64,000 bases of DNA from Bacteroidota bacterium (GCA_013288015.1 JABDCR010000005.1:1-64000); one strand, 5' to 3'. Positions 35,332 to 44,250 are shown, counted from the first letter of the stretch. The notes: generated from the letters alone by a model not told the origin. Numbers and translations: made by a program.

Positions 35332-35482
35332 GCAACCTAAAACTAAAAAATCGGTAAAATTATTTTGCGATTCAATAATTTTAGAAAAGCGAATAAAAAT
35401 GCTTGAAGCAAGAAAAGTGGCCATGCTTAAATTATTAAAGGAAGTAACTGATATAAGCGCACATGGTGAGTTTTATTCTTAA
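35315..35482 (+). CDS. Small basic coiled-coil protein (55 aa)
   Basis: MERKPKQPKTKKSVKLFCDS, IILEKRIKMLEARKVAMLKL, LKEVTDISAHGEFYS. A Lys-rich head is followed by a Leu/Ile heptad helix. It begins inside the end of the preceding gene (17-base overlap). The two could form a small heteromeric helical complex, which is inference from the shared pattern and coupling. Confidence 0.45.
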   Translation: MERKPKQPKTKKSVKLFCDSIILEKRIKMLEARKVAMLKLLKEVTDISAHGEFYS

Positions 35483-35562
35483 ATACAAACAATTATAATG
35501 GCTCTAAAACGAATTAATATACTTTTAATGATTAACCAATACTAAAACCAACTACTAATGTT

Positions 35563-35760
35563 ATGGCAAGCAGAAAAATTGAAGTTGGAGATATAGTTAG
35601 TTTAAAATCCGAATCCCCACAAATGGTAGTAGTTAAAGTAAGTAATGATAAAGTAAAGGATAGTGAAGATATTATTTCATGTTTTTATTGGAATAGTATT
35701 AAGGGCGAGTTTTCAACTCAGGATTTTTTGGCGTATATGCTTAAACTAATTAATGAATAA
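35563..35760 (+). CDS. YodC-like DUF2158 protein
   Basis: 65 residues: a short SH3-like beta barrel with the DUF2158 pattern IEVGDIVSLKSESPQMVVVK followed by SCFYWNSIKGEFSTQDF. These small proteins share the (F)xxGDxVxLKSGGPxMTV core; the function is unknown. It converges with the HxlR gene, with a 5-base gap between the two stops. Confidence 0.8.
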   Translation: MASRKIEVGDIVSLKSESPQMVVVKVSNDKVKDSEDIISCFYWNSIKGEFSTQDFLAYMLKLINE

Positions 35761-35765
35761 AATTA

Positions 35766-36122
35766 CTAATCTTTAGAAGACATTTTCTTTCTATACGAAA
35801 CGCCCCAAGAACCCATTTCTAAAATAACTTTTTTTAATGTTAAACCCGTTTTAGTTACCGCATACTCAACTGTTGCAGGTTTAGTATCGTGAACTGTTCG
35901 ACTGATTAATTTATTCATTTCTAAATCTTGTAATTCTCTGGTTAACATCCTTGGGCTGATGTGTAATTTTCTTGAGAGCTCTTTAAATTTATAAGGCTTT
36001 TCAAATAAGGTTATTAAAATAGGTAACTTCCACTTTCCACTAATTATTTCGGTCAAATCTTTAATGCCTCTGCGGGTTTTAGCTGAGTAAGTAGATTGAT
36101 AGATGTTAGTTTTTTTAGCCAT
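35766..36122 (-). CDS. HxlR-family transcriptional regulator
   Basis: 118 residues with the winged-helix pattern of HxlR/YodB regulators: LTEIISGKWKLPILITLFEK (first helices), FKELSRKLHISPRMLTRELQ (recognition helix), DLEMNKLISRTVHDTKPATV, EYAVTKTGLTLKKVI (wing and dimer helix). The usual thiol-sensing Cys near the N-terminus is absent. The direct repeat AACTACTTAC at 36170-36179 and 36269-36278, upstream of this gene, may be its operator. Confidence 0.88.
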   Translation of the reverse strand: MAKKTNIYQSTYSAKTRRGIKDLTEIISGKWKLPILITLFEKPYKFKELSRKLHISPRMLTRELQDLEMNKLISRTVHDTKPATVEYAVTKTGLTLKKVILEMGSWGVSYRKKMSSKD

Positions 36123-36310
36123 GTGTTATTAAATAAAACTTCGTACTTCTCTTGTGTTTTTTAATGGAAAACTACTTACTCTCTTATGTTTTAATGATTA
36201 GTAACATCATATGTAATTTCTGTTTTGTTCTTTAAATACAAAGTTTGTTTTATTTTTGATAGTTTAGTAACTACTTACATAGTGTATACTGGTTACAAGT
36301 TATATAGCAC

Positions 36311-36430
36311 ATGGCATCGAAAATGATTGGAAAATTTGATTAGATAAATTTAGATCCTGATAAAACTGCATTTGTAGAATTATTGCGCCCTGATTTTAAT
36401 GATCAAATCATGATTATTCTTGGAAACTAA
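36311..36430 (+). pseudogene. Small open frame interrupted by one in-frame TAG
   Basis: MASKMIGKFD, TAG at codon 11, then INLDPDKTAFVELLRPDFND and QIMIILGN, ending in TAA. The downstream half reads like real protein, and the frame is continuous apart from the TAG, so this may be a recently broken small gene. The remainder of 36123-36620 holds the HxlR promoter region and no other gene that I can see. Confidence 0.3.
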
Positions 36431-36620
36431 TATTATTTGGCTTTAAATTTTGTGGATTTTTATCTACAAAGTGGGAATTTTTAGCGCTCGATTTGTACTG
36501 AGTATTTTTTTAAAACTTAGATACATCAATGAAATATACATAATATCACTTTTCATGATAAGAGGGCATATTTATTTGAAGTAAATACACTGAGATACTA
36601 TAAAGATTATTTAACTGAAA

Positions 36621-37385
36621 ATGAGTTTCCGGTCTTTCTTCCAAGACTTTTTTATTGAAACAGGAGAAATCACTAAGTTTTCGCTTAGGGTTTTTAAAGA
36701 AGTATTTGTGCCACCATATGAGTTTAAAGAATTTCTTATTCAATGTTATAATGTTGGATGCAAATCAATTCCATTAGTTGGTGTAACTGCATTTATAATG
36801 GGTTTAGTGGTTACTCTTCAGTCGCGACCTACACTTGTTCAATTTGGAGCGGGGTCATGGCTTCCGGCTATGGCATCTGTGAGTATAGTAAGAGAAATAG
36901 GACCTGTGGTTACCGCGCTAATGTGTGCAGGTAAAGTGGGTTCAAATATTGGTGCAGAGCTTGGCTCAATGAAAGTAACAGAACAGATAGATGCAATGGA
37001 AGTTTCCGGTACAAATCCTTTTAAGTTTGTTGCAGTTACCAGAATATTAGCTACTACGTTTATGGTGCCTGTTTTGGTAGTATTTGCTGATTTTTTTTCA
37101 CTAATTGGCTCTTTTATTGCAGCAAATATTAAAGGCCAGATAAGCATTTATTTGTTTTTTAACCAAGTATTTGAAAAGTTGGTTTTTTTGGATGTTATTC
37201 CTTCTATTTCAAAGGCATTTTTCTTTGGTTTTGTTATTGGTTTAATAAGTTGTTACCAAGGCTATAATTCTAAAAAGGGAACAGAAGGGGTAGGGAAATC
37301 AGCTAATGCTGCGGTGGTAATTTCTTCTTTATTAATTTTTGTTATTGATTTATTGGCTGTTCAAATTACAAATGCATTTATATAA
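36621..37385 (+). CDS. mlaE: MlaE/YrbE-type ABC transporter permease
   Basis: 254 residues and five to six hydrophobic segments with the MlaE signature: VGVTAFIMGLVVTLQSR, FGAGSWLPAMASVSIVREIG (the conserved G....RELGP element), PVVTALMCAGKVGSNIGAEL, GSMKVTEQIDAME. It forms the inner-membrane channel of a phospholipid or lipid transporter that maintains outer-membrane asymmetry in Gram-negative bacteria. It is first of three genes with the ATPase and MCE protein (gap of 11 bases, then a 1-base overlap). MlaC and MlaB homologues are not next to it. Confidence 0.93.
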   Translation: MSFRSFFQDFFIETGEITKFSLRVFKEVFVPPYEFKEFLIQCYNVGCKSIPLVGVTAFIMGLVVTLQSRPTLVQFGAGSWLPAMASVSIVREIGPVVTALMCAGKVGSNIGAELGSMKVTEQIDAMEVSGTNPFKFVAVTRILATTFMVPVLVVFADFFSLIGSFIAANIKGQISIYLFFNQVFEKLVFLDVIPSISKAFFFGFVIGLISCYQGYNSKKGTEGVGKSANAAVVISSLLIFVIDLLAVQITNAFI

Positions 37386-37396
37386 TAATAGGCTAT

Positions 37397-38164
37397 ATGA
37401 ATTCTGCTCATGTTGATTTAACTGCAAAAAAATCTCAATCTCCGGTTATTGAAATTAGTAAGTTGAAAAAGTCATTTAAAAACAATCATGTATTAAAAGG
37501 CATAGACCTAACACTTAAAAAAGGAGAAAGTATTGTTGTTTTGGGTAAATCAGGTTCCGGAAAATCTGTTCTTATTAAATGTATAGTTGGGTTACTTCGT
37601 CCTGATTCGGGTATATTAAAAGTATTTGAAAAACCGGTTTTAGAACTTAACCACCAAGAGCTCGATAAAATAAGGGAAAAGATTGGGTTTGTATTTCAGA
37701 GTAATGCATTATACGATTCTATGACAGTAAGAAAAAACCTTGAATTTCCTTTAAGAAGGCATTTAGAAAAAGAAAGTAAAGAACAAATTAACCAACGCGT
37801 TAAAAATGCACTAACGAGTGTAGGATTATTAAATACAATCGATATGATGCCTTCTGAGCTTTCGGGGGGGATGCGAAAAAGAATAAGCCTGGCTCGTTGC
37901 CTAATATTGAACCCTGAAGTAATGTTATATGATGAGCCTACTACCGGGTTAGACCCTATAACCGGAGAAGAAATAAGCAGGTTAATGGTACAAATGCAGA
38001 AAAAATATAATAGCTCATCTATTATTATTACTCATGATATGAAGTGCGCTAAATTAACAGCCAACCAAATGTTAGTGTTAATTGACGGCTTGATTTATGC
38101 TAAAGGAACTTATGCTGAGCTTGAAAAATCAAAGGATAAAAAAATAAAAGCATTTTTTGAATAA
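37397..38164 (+). CDS. mlaF: MlaF-type ABC transporter ATP-binding protein
   Basis: 255 residues, a complete nucleotide-binding domain: Walker A GKSGSGKS (50-57), Q-loop FVFQSNALYD, signature LSGGMRKRISLARC, Walker B VMLYDEPTTGLDP, and switch His in ITHDMKCA. The GGMRKR variant of the signature is typical of the Mla/Ttg2 lipid-transport ATPases. It powers the permease encoded upstream. Its stop codon overlaps the start of mlaD (the final A of TAA begins ATG at 38164). Confidence 0.94.
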   Translation: MNSAHVDLTAKKSQSPVIEISKLKKSFKNNHVLKGIDLTLKKGESIVVLGKSGSGKSVLIKCIVGLLRPDSGILKVFEKPVLELNHQELDKIREKIGFVFQSNALYDSMTVRKNLEFPLRRHLEKESKEQINQRVKNALTSVGLLNTIDMMPSELSGGMRKRISLARCLILNPEVMLYDEPTTGLDPITGEEISRLMVQMQKKYNSSSIIITHDMKCAKLTANQMLVLIDGLIYAKGTYAELEKSKDKKIKAFFE

Positions 38165-38856
38165 TGAAAAAAGAACATTTAGATAAAGAAACTCGTAACA
38201 CATTAATATTAGGTGTTTTTGTAACTGTTGGGTTAATTCTCCTAATAGTTTCTGTTTATTTAATAGGATCAAAAAAGAATTTGTTTACATCTAATTTTCA
38301 TATTACGGCTTCTTTCCGCGATGTAAATGGATTACAAAATGGAGACAATGTTAGATTTCGCGGAATTAATATTGGAACTGTGAAAGAAATGAATGTATTA
38401 AATGATTCAACCATAAATGTGATTATGATTTGCGAAGAAAAAATGAAGATATATATTAAAAAGAATGCTGTTGCAAGCATAGCAACAGATGGCTTAATGG
38501 GTAATAAAATGGTAAGTCTTAATAATGGAACTGCTATTTCAAAAATTATTGAAGAAAATGATACATTACAAACATTGCAGCCCCTTGATATAACTGAAAT
38601 AGAGCAAAAACTAAAATATTCGAACGACAATATAGCTAGTATAACAAATAACTTATCGAATATTATAGGTGAAATTAATAAAGGAAAGGGAGCAATAGGT
38701 ACGTTGGTAATGGATACTGTTTTTGCTAAAAATATGAATGAAAGTATGAAAAATTTACGAACCAGTACAACTAACCTAAGTAAAGAAAGCGAAGCTTTAA
38801 AACATAATTTCTTATTCAAAAAGTATTTTAAGAATAAGGACGAAAAAGAAAAATAA
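38164..38856 (+). CDS. mlaD: MlaD/MCE-domain lipid-binding protein
   Basis: 230 residues: one N-terminal transmembrane helix (about 14-32), an MCE domain (about 45-125: ITASFRDVNGLQNGDNVRFR, GINIGTVKEMN, ASIATDGLMGNKMVSL), then a Ser/Asn-rich helical tail (SNDNIASITNNLSNIIGEIN). MCE proteins form hexameric rings in the periplasm that pass lipids to or from the permease. The tail after the domain is longer than in E. coli MlaD, as is common in Bacteroidota. Confidence 0.92.
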   Translation: MKKEHLDKETRNTLILGVFVTVGLILLIVSVYLIGSKKNLFTSNFHITASFRDVNGLQNGDNVRFRGINIGTVKEMNVLNDSTINVIMICEEKMKIYIKKNAVASIATDGLMGNKMVSLNNGTAISKIIEENDTLQTLQPLDITEIEQKLKYSNDNIASITNNLSNIIGEINKGKGAIGTLVMDTVFAKNMNESMKNLRTSTTNLSKESEALKHNFLFKKYFKNKDEKEK

Positions 38857-38873
38857 GGTTATTATATAAATAA

Positions 38874-39908
38874 CTAATGAGGTGTGTTGTCAATTACTGA
38901 AAGAACAATTTTACCTCTTGTTTTTCCTGACTGACTTAACTCATGTGCTTCTTTTACTTGTGTAAGCGGAAACTTTTTATCAATAACAACTCGTAGCATG
39001 CGTTTGTCAATAAGTCCGGCAATTTCCTGAAGTCGCGCACCATTAGATATGGTCATAAAAGACTTTCCAACTTTACCATTCTTCTTTGCTTCTTCTTCAT
39101 TAATGCCAACAGTAGAAACTAGTATTCCATCTTTATTCAAAATTTGCCATGAACGTGTTTGAGTTTCACCGCCAATAGTATCAAACACTAAATCGAAATT
39201 TTTTAACGTACTAAAGTTTTCTTTTTGGTAATCAATAATTTCATCGGCACCAAGCGATTTTATAAGTTCTTTATTTGGGGCTGATGTAGTTGCTGCAACA
39301 TAAGCTCCGGCAATTTTTGCCAGTTGTACAGCAAAAATACCTACTCCACCGGAAGCACCATGAATAAGTACCCTTTGATTTCTTTTTAAATTACCTACTT
39401 CAAAAAGCCCCGTCCAGGCTGTTTGAGATGCAAGAGGAACTCCTGCTGCTTGAGATAAAGAAATGCTGACCGGTGCAAAGGCAACATCACTTGCTTTTGC
39501 AATTGCATATTCTGCATAACAGCCATTTTGAGAAATATCAGGACGTGCGAACACAGCATCACCCGCTTTAAAACGGCTAACAAGGCTGCCGACACTAACA
39601 ATAACACCTGCCATATCCCATCCTAAAATAAGCGGAAAATCATATGAAATAAAATCTTTCATTTTTCCTTCGCGAATTTTCCAGTCAACAGGATTAACCC
39701 CTGCGGCGTAAACTTTAATAAAAACTTCATTAGGTCCCGCTTCAGGTACAGGGGCATTTTCATATACTAATGTTTCTAAGCCACCGTATTTGTGAATTCT
39801 AACTGCCTTCATCTTTCCCGACGAAGGACTGGTTTCAACTTTTTGCTCTTTTGTAGCAATTACTTCTTCTTCCTCAACAACAATATCTGCATTTGTGCTT
39901 TTTTCCAT
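38874..39908 (-). CDS. Quinone-oxidoreductase-like MDR family dehydrogenase
   Basis: 344 residues of the medium-chain dehydrogenase/reductase superfamily: the N-terminal GroES-like part (PVPEAGPNEVFIKVYAAGVN, PVDWKIREG), then a Rossmann NADPH site (LIHGASGGVGIFAVQLAKIA) and ADEIIDYQKENF. It lacks the Zn-binding Cys cluster, as in quinone oxidoreductases. An acidic 32-residue extension precedes the usual start (Met33, MKAVRIHKYGG, position 39812); either start is possible. The substrate is unknown, probably a quinone or enone. It converges with the mla operon. Confidence 0.87.
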   Translation of the reverse strand: MEKSTNADIVVEEEEVIATKEQKVETSPSSGKMKAVRIHKYGGLETLVYENAPVPEAGPNEVFIKVYAAGVNPVDWKIREGKMKDFISYDFPLILGWDMAGVIVSVGSLVSRFKAGDAVFARPDISQNGCYAEYAIAKASDVAFAPVSISLSQAAGVPLASQTAWTGLFEVGNLKRNQRVLIHGASGGVGIFAVQLAKIAGAYVAATTSAPNKELIKSLGADEIIDYQKENFSTLKNFDLVFDTIGGETQTRSWQILNKDGILVSTVGINEEEAKKNGKVGKSFMTISNGARLQEIAGLIDKRMLRVVIDKKFPLTQVKEAHELSQSGKTRGKIVLSVIDNTPH

Positions 39909-39925
39909 AATACAAAAAATTAATG

Positions 39926-40222
39926 TTAACTACCTAGCCACCATTCTTCAACCAATTTACTGACTGTTTTTTCTGAAAATTCTTTCGTTAATATATTTTC
40001 CTGATTTCTTTCGTTTTGTCTAAAATTGTAATTTAACATATCATCCCAGTACCATTTTAAGTCATTTTTTAATTTCGTACACACGTCTTCCACGTTATTT
40101 TTTTTAATGCTTTGGAACTTAGAAAATATTTTTGGATTGCGCCCTTCATCCCCAATAATTTCTGTTTTGCGAGCAGTAGACTTTTTTAGCCCATATTTCC
40201 GAACTTTTGTTATTGTTTTCAT
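39926..40222 (-). CDS. Hypothetical basic protein
   Basis: 98 residues, Lys/Asn-rich, with no signal peptide or membrane segment. The first third is strongly basic (MKTITKVRKYGLKKSTARKT); the rest is mixed-charge, with two Trp-rich spots (DLKWYWDDMLNYNF and LVEEWWLGS). No family is recognised. It lies on the same strand 17 bases upstream of the oxidoreductase gene and may be co-transcribed with it. The composition suggests a small nucleic-acid- or protein-binding factor, but this is not shown. Confidence 0.55.
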   Translation of the reverse strand: MKTITKVRKYGLKKSTARKTEIIGDEGRNPKIFSKFQSIKKNNVEDVCTKLKNDLKWYWDDMLNYNFRQNERNQENILTKEFSEKTVSKLVEEWWLGS

Positions 40223-40262
40223 TTTATCTTTTAAAGATTGTATATTTCATAAACTCTGTATT

Positions 40263-40715
40263 TTACCCTACTTGAATTTCTTTTTTTTGTTTACTTATAC
40301 TAACTTCTTTTTTAGGAATAGAAATATGTAACATGCCATTATCATACTTAGCACTAATTTTATCTTCCTTTACATTTTCGGGTAATTGAAAAGAACGGGT
40401 GAAACTGTTATACGAAAATTCTCTGCGTTTATAATTTTCAGTATCATCTTTGTTTTCTTCTTTCTTTTCGCTGCTTATGATTAAAGTACCATCTTCTATT
40501 TCTAGTTTAAAATCACTTCTTGTTAAGCCCGGAGCAGATAAATCAATACGAAACTCTTCTTTTGTTTCTGATATATTTGCCGGCGGTACTTTAAAACCTC
40601 TATCCAACAGGTCGCTACCTGCATTTATAAGGTTAGGCCAAAAAAAGCCATCATCAAAAAGGTCGTTTTTAAGGGATGGAAATAAATCTCCGTTTCTTCT
40701 TCTTAATAAATTCAT
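40263..40715 (-). CDS. hsp20: Hsp20/alpha-crystallin small heat-shock protein
   Basis: 150 residues from the ATG at 40715 (MNLLRRRNGDLFPSLKNDLF); the frame extends 21 codons further upstream, but that part does not look like protein. The alpha-crystallin domain (about 45-140) shows PPANISETKEEFRIDLSAPG, LTRSDFKLEIEDGTLIISSE, EFSYNSFTRSFQLPENV and ISAKYDNGMLHISIPKK, followed by a short basic tail. Small heat-shock proteins hold unfolding proteins in a refoldable state. A TGGCACATTATTT element lies 49 bases upstream. Confidence 0.95.
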   Translation of the reverse strand: MNLLRRRNGDLFPSLKNDLFDDGFFWPNLINAGSDLLDRGFKVPPANISETKEEFRIDLSAPGLTRSDFKLEIEDGTLIISSEKKEENKDDTENYKRREFSYNSFTRSFQLPENVKEDKISAKYDNGMLHISIPKKEVSISKQKKEIQVG

Positions 40716-40764
40716 GACGTTAAATTTTAAATTATTTAATAGGTTTATTATAGCTTTTTCTTGT

Positions 40765-40777
40765 AAATAATGTGCCA
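40765..40777 (-). promoter_or_regulatory. TGGCAC-type (sigma-54 -24-like) element before hsp20
   Basis: Minus-strand TGGCACATTATTT, preceded by T, is 49 bases upstream of the Hsp20 start. The identical 13-base core precedes the giant hybrid kinase (61558-61570). The -12 position reads AC rather than GC. Confidence 0.45.
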
Positions 40778-40891
40778 ATTAAGAAAAGATTACATAGGAC
40801 TTTTCTTGATATTGTCAATAGAAATTATTCCTCAAAATGAGATTTTTTGTATACAAATTTGCCTCAATCAAACTATATAAGTTATCTCTAA

Positions 40892-42331
40892 TTATCTTGG
40901 TCTTAAAGTCCCTCCGTGTTGTGGGCTAATTGAATTATTTTGCATGTTAAACCTTGTTGTACTTTGCTGTTGTGGATAATTAATGGGAGCATTAAAGTGT
41001 GGTTGATTAATTACCTGACTTATGTGCGGATAATAAGTAGCATTATTTTGTAAAAACTCTGGTCGGGTCATATTTCTACCAAAAACCCCTTTTGTACTAT
41101 TGTGATAATCCATTTCAAATTTCCCTAACTCTTTTATCCTCTCAGGTCGTTGGACATCCGCTTTAAAATACCCATTTGGTAAATGAGTTTCGTTAATTCT
41201 AGCCCAACGATATACCTCAGCGTTAAAATCGGTATGCTGGTAGCGTGGACCATAATGTTGCTGATAGTAACCGATTGTATAATCACTAAAGTGAGAATAG
41301 TAATAATGATGATATGGACTATAAAAATACCAATGCATAAAGTACGGAGACGGAAAGCCCAGATATACAATTCCCATAGGCCCCCAATAGAATCCTAAGT
41401 TATACCAGTAGGGGTAGGGGTACCAGTACGGATAATCGTACCACCAAGGATAACCAAACCAATAGGGATATGGTTGAATGTCAGTATAGTCCGTGGGTGG
41501 GTTTGTATATATAGATTCATCTATATACTCTAAAGGAGTCCCTTGGTTGTAAATATCATCTGTATAATAATCATCGGGGTGATTTTCTTTTGTAAACTCT
41601 TCAGCAGCTTGTTCCATTTCTTGTTTTGCTTCAGGGTTTTTCTCTAAACCGTTTTTCCAATCTTCTAAATCTTTTGCACTTTGTTTGTTATGTTCAACGT
41701 TAATTGAATCTAACATTTTTACAGTTTTTTCTGGATTAGACTTGTACATATCGCCTAAAATAATTGCCAAGTGCATGTTGGTACTTAATGTGTTTAAAAC
41801 ATCTGGATGTTTTATCAAACTTCGATAAGTTTTTTGAGCCGGCGGGGGATAATCAGCAAGTATTTTTTCAAATTCTCTCTGAGAATTTGCTTGTAACTTA
41901 TATATCTCTACAAGTGCCTCGTAATGTTTTTTACCCTCGTCTATGATGATTTTATTAAACTCACCTGGATAATTTGCAGCAATCTCTTCCAATTCTTCTT
42001 TTGTTTTTTTTCCGCCGCCAACAATTTCGTATATTAAATTTGGTTGTCTCGATAGATTCCAAAGTTTTCGTTGCTCATCTTTGTTATAATTGCTTACTAT
42101 ATCTTTAAAAGATTGGCTAGTAATTTTTTGTAAAACTTCTATATTAACAAGTACTTCTAGTTTCTGGCAAGCTTGTAATGTTTTTGTTCGTACACTATCG
42201 GGATATGAAGCTATAGTGAGTAAAGCTGTGCTGTCATCCGAACTAAAATCGTTATTTAGTTTAGGATTACTCTGTGCTAATGTCAGCAAAGATGGAAACA
42301 AGAAGGGTAAAAAAAATAATATTCTTTTCAT
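40892..42331 (-). CDS. Secreted protein with an aromatic-rich Tyr/Trp/Pro region
   Basis: 479 residues from the ATG at 42331, which begins a signal peptide (MKRILFFLPFLFPSLLTLAQ). Residues about 20-270 are helical and charged, with no domain recognised. Residues about 280-360 are extraordinarily aromatic (PYPYWFGYPWWYDYPYWYPY, then PYWYNLGFYWGPMG and FMHWYFYSPYHHYYYSHFSD). The tail is Asn/Gln-rich. Similar Tyr/Pro/Trp stretches occur in the DUF3300 group, a tentative comparison only. The gene starts one base after the stop of the universal stress protein gene, so the two form an operon. Confidence 0.65.
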   Translation of the reverse strand: MKRILFFLPFLFPSLLTLAQSNPKLNNDFSSDDSTALLTIASYPDSVRTKTLQACQKLEVLVNIEVLQKITSQSFKDIVSNYNKDEQRKLWNLSRQPNLIYEIVGGGKKTKEELEEIAANYPGEFNKIIIDEGKKHYEALVEIYKLQANSQREFEKILADYPPPAQKTYRSLIKHPDVLNTLSTNMHLAIILGDMYKSNPEKTVKMLDSINVEHNKQSAKDLEDWKNGLEKNPEAKQEMEQAAEEFTKENHPDDYYTDDIYNQGTPLEYIDESIYTNPPTDYTDIQPYPYWFGYPWWYDYPYWYPYPYWYNLGFYWGPMGIVYLGFPSPYFMHWYFYSPYHHYYYSHFSDYTIGYYQQHYGPRYQHTDFNAEVYRWARINETHLPNGYFKADVQRPERIKELGKFEMDYHNSTKGVFGRNMTRPEFLQNNATYYPHISQVINQPHFNAPINYPQQQSTTRFNMQNNSISPQHGGTLRPR

Positions 42332-42332
42332 A

Positions 42333-43157
42333 TTAATGAATAGCGAGTAGGGGAACATTTGTATGAAAAGCCATTTTTTTTGTTTCACTTTTTTGTAGAA
42401 AGCGCTCTAAAATATTATGTTTTTTAGGCAGCATAATTACTAAATTGCTTCTGTGCAGATGAACAAAATCATTGATGCCCTCCACTACATTTTCGTTATC
42501 TATAGAATGGTAAGAATGATATATTTTCCTGATTTTATTGTCGAATTTCAATCTTCCGGGTGTTTTTTTCTCTGGATTGGATTGTCGCTTAATTTTATTT
42601 ATATGAACAATGTCGAGTCTGGCTTGAAACAACATAGTGAATTTAATAATTTGATTTATTAAGTTGTTAGGCTGAGGATGATTGTAATCGCAAGCAAAAA
42701 CTATTCTTGATATTGGTTTATATACCGCTTTAGGGGGGACAATTATTACAGGACAATTTATATAAGGTATAATATTTAATGTATTACTACCAAGTAGTAA
42801 CTCTTTCATTTTACTTGCTTCAGAAATTCCCATAATAATCCAATTTATTTTTTTCTGTTCGCAAACTTCTTTTATTTGATCAATAAGCAATCCAGTATTT
42901 ACTTCACAGGTAATTTTAATATCGCCTCCAAATTGATCTAATATTGTTTTTTTGATTTTCATTAATTGATTAATAGATTCCTTTTCTACATCCTCAAGCG
43001 TAGCAACCATCAATCTATCTCCTTCATTGGCAACGGGTAAGTGAAACACATTATATAATAAAATTTCGCCAGTAATTGCTTTTGAAAACTGAGCTGCGTA
43101 TTTTGCTGCATTTAATGCCGTAGCGGAAAAATCAACGGGAACTAATATTTTTTTCAT
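42333..43157 (-). CDS. Tandem universal stress protein (UspA-like)
   Basis: 274 residues with two UspA-type domains. The first (1-140) has KKILVPVDFSATALNAAKYA, then WIIMGISEASKMKELLLGSN and CPVIIVPP, resembling the G-2x-G-9x-G ATP-binding motif in a degenerate form. The second (150-274) is more diverged (RIVFACDYNHPQPNNLI, NLVIMLPKKHNILERFLQKS, VPLLAIH). Such proteins accumulate under starvation or hypoxia. It is followed by the aromatic-rich secreted protein gene with a 1-base gap. Confidence 0.88.
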   Translation of the reverse strand: MKKILVPVDFSATALNAAKYAAQFSKAITGEILLYNVFHLPVANEGDRLMVATLEDVEKESINQLMKIKKTILDQFGGDIKITCEVNTGLLIDQIKEVCEQKKINWIIMGISEASKMKELLLGSNTLNIIPYINCPVIIVPPKAVYKPISRIVFACDYNHPQPNNLINQIIKFTMLFQARLDIVHINKIKRQSNPEKKTPGRLKFDNKIRKIYHSYHSIDNENVVEGINDFVHLHRSNLVIMLPKKHNILERFLQKSETKKMAFHTNVPLLAIH

Positions 43158-43216
43158 CTTCTAGCTGATTTAATTAAACTTGTATTTTGATATGCATTAA
43201 CACTATAATTATAATT

Positions 43217-43612
43217 TCAGTTAGTTTTACTAGCATTGATTTGGCATTCGTTTTCAAATTTTGCCGTAATTATAATCCCATTTATATTGAAAGATGGTTT
43301 GCAGTATAAAAAAGTATTTGTGGGCATTTGGGCTGTAAACCCATCTAAACCGTAATGCACTAGAGGTTTACTTAATGACGATTTGGAATCATATATAAAT
43401 ATAATATTGCCAATTATAGAAGAATTATCAATTACTTGAGTATCGGTGTCAAATAAATAAACCTCTAAATAATTAGCACAACCAACTAATTCTATTTGGT
43501 AGTTACCTGATTTTTTTAATCTCCCTCTATGGGGGCCATAACCATCTTGTGCATTTAAAACGCTGTTAAAAAGGAATAAAACAAAAATTAGAATTGTAGT
43601 TTTCATATTCAA
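43217..43612 (-). CDS. Small secreted protein with a PHRG..GNYQIELV motif
   Basis: 131 residues with a signal peptide ending at VLNAQ. The mature part resembles the periplasmic small proteins that start PHGG..K..GNY.IE and accompany metal-efflux systems: GPHRGRLKKSGNYQIELVGC, YLEVYLFDTDTQVIDNSS, a NIIFIYD strand and GIIITAKFENECQIN. The family relation is tentative, and no efflux genes lie nearby. The first Met and Met3 are both possible starts. Confidence 0.6.
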   Translation of the reverse strand: MNMKTTILIFVLFLFNSVLNAQDGYGPHRGRLKKSGNYQIELVGCANYLEVYLFDTDTQVIDNSSIIGNIIFIYDSKSSLSKPLVHYGLDGFTAQMPTNTFLYCKPSFNINGIIITAKFENECQINASKTN

Positions 43613-43702
43613 TTTTGTAAAACAACTCCCAAATTACCTTTATGAATAATTACTCATATCTTACGGGATACAAGTGAAATTATTCAAGAAAAGATTGAAT
43701 TG

Positions 43703-44194
43703 TTATTCAATATTTTCAAAATTATAATTATACCTATGATTGCGATCGGCAATTGAATGTAATGTGTTCATTACATTTTCTTCTCCGGTATATTGTTCTT
43801 CAACTTTTTCATTGTTTTCATGATGGTGGCGCACAATGCCATTTAAACTAACAACACCTTTAAGACGGCCATCTTTATCTACTACGGGTAAACGACCTAC
43901 TTTTTTGGTTCGCATAATTTTAAGGGCGGTGCTGGCGTCATCTTCAGGTGTACAAGTATGTGCTTGTGAACTCATAACTTCCAGCACTTTAAGTTCGTTA
44001 AGTGGTTTATTTGTGTTACTCAGTCTAACACAAATATCGCGATCAGTAATAACACCAATTACTTTTTTATCTTTATCTACCACGGGTAATGATCCTATGT
44101 TTGATTTTGACATTTCAGTAATAACACTTTGTAACGATTGATTTTTTTCACAATGCTTAGGTGTGTCAATCATCATTTCTTTTATTTTTTTCAT
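43703..44194 (-). CDS. Two-CBS-domain protein
   Basis: 163 residues comprising two CBS motifs in tandem: MIDTPKHCEKNQSLQSVITE with IGSLPVVDKDKKVIGVITDR (first) and VMSSQAHTCTPEDDASTALK with VGRLPVVDKDGRLKGVVSLN (second), followed by a short hydrophilic tail. Paired CBS domains bind adenine nucleotides and often report energy status. There is no catalytic or transporter domain, so it would act as an adaptor. It sits among stress-response genes. Confidence 0.92.
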   Translation of the reverse strand: MKKIKEMMIDTPKHCEKNQSLQSVITEMSKSNIGSLPVVDKDKKVIGVITDRDICVRLSNTNKPLNELKVLEVMSSQAHTCTPEDDASTALKIMRTKKVGRLPVVDKDGRLKGVVSLNGIVRHHHENNEKVEEQYTGEENVMNTLHSIADRNHRYNYNFENIE

Positions 44195-44250
44195 TTTTCT
44201 TTTGGTTTTAATTATTTTCCCGTTTTTTTAATGGAATCAGGATTGCCATT

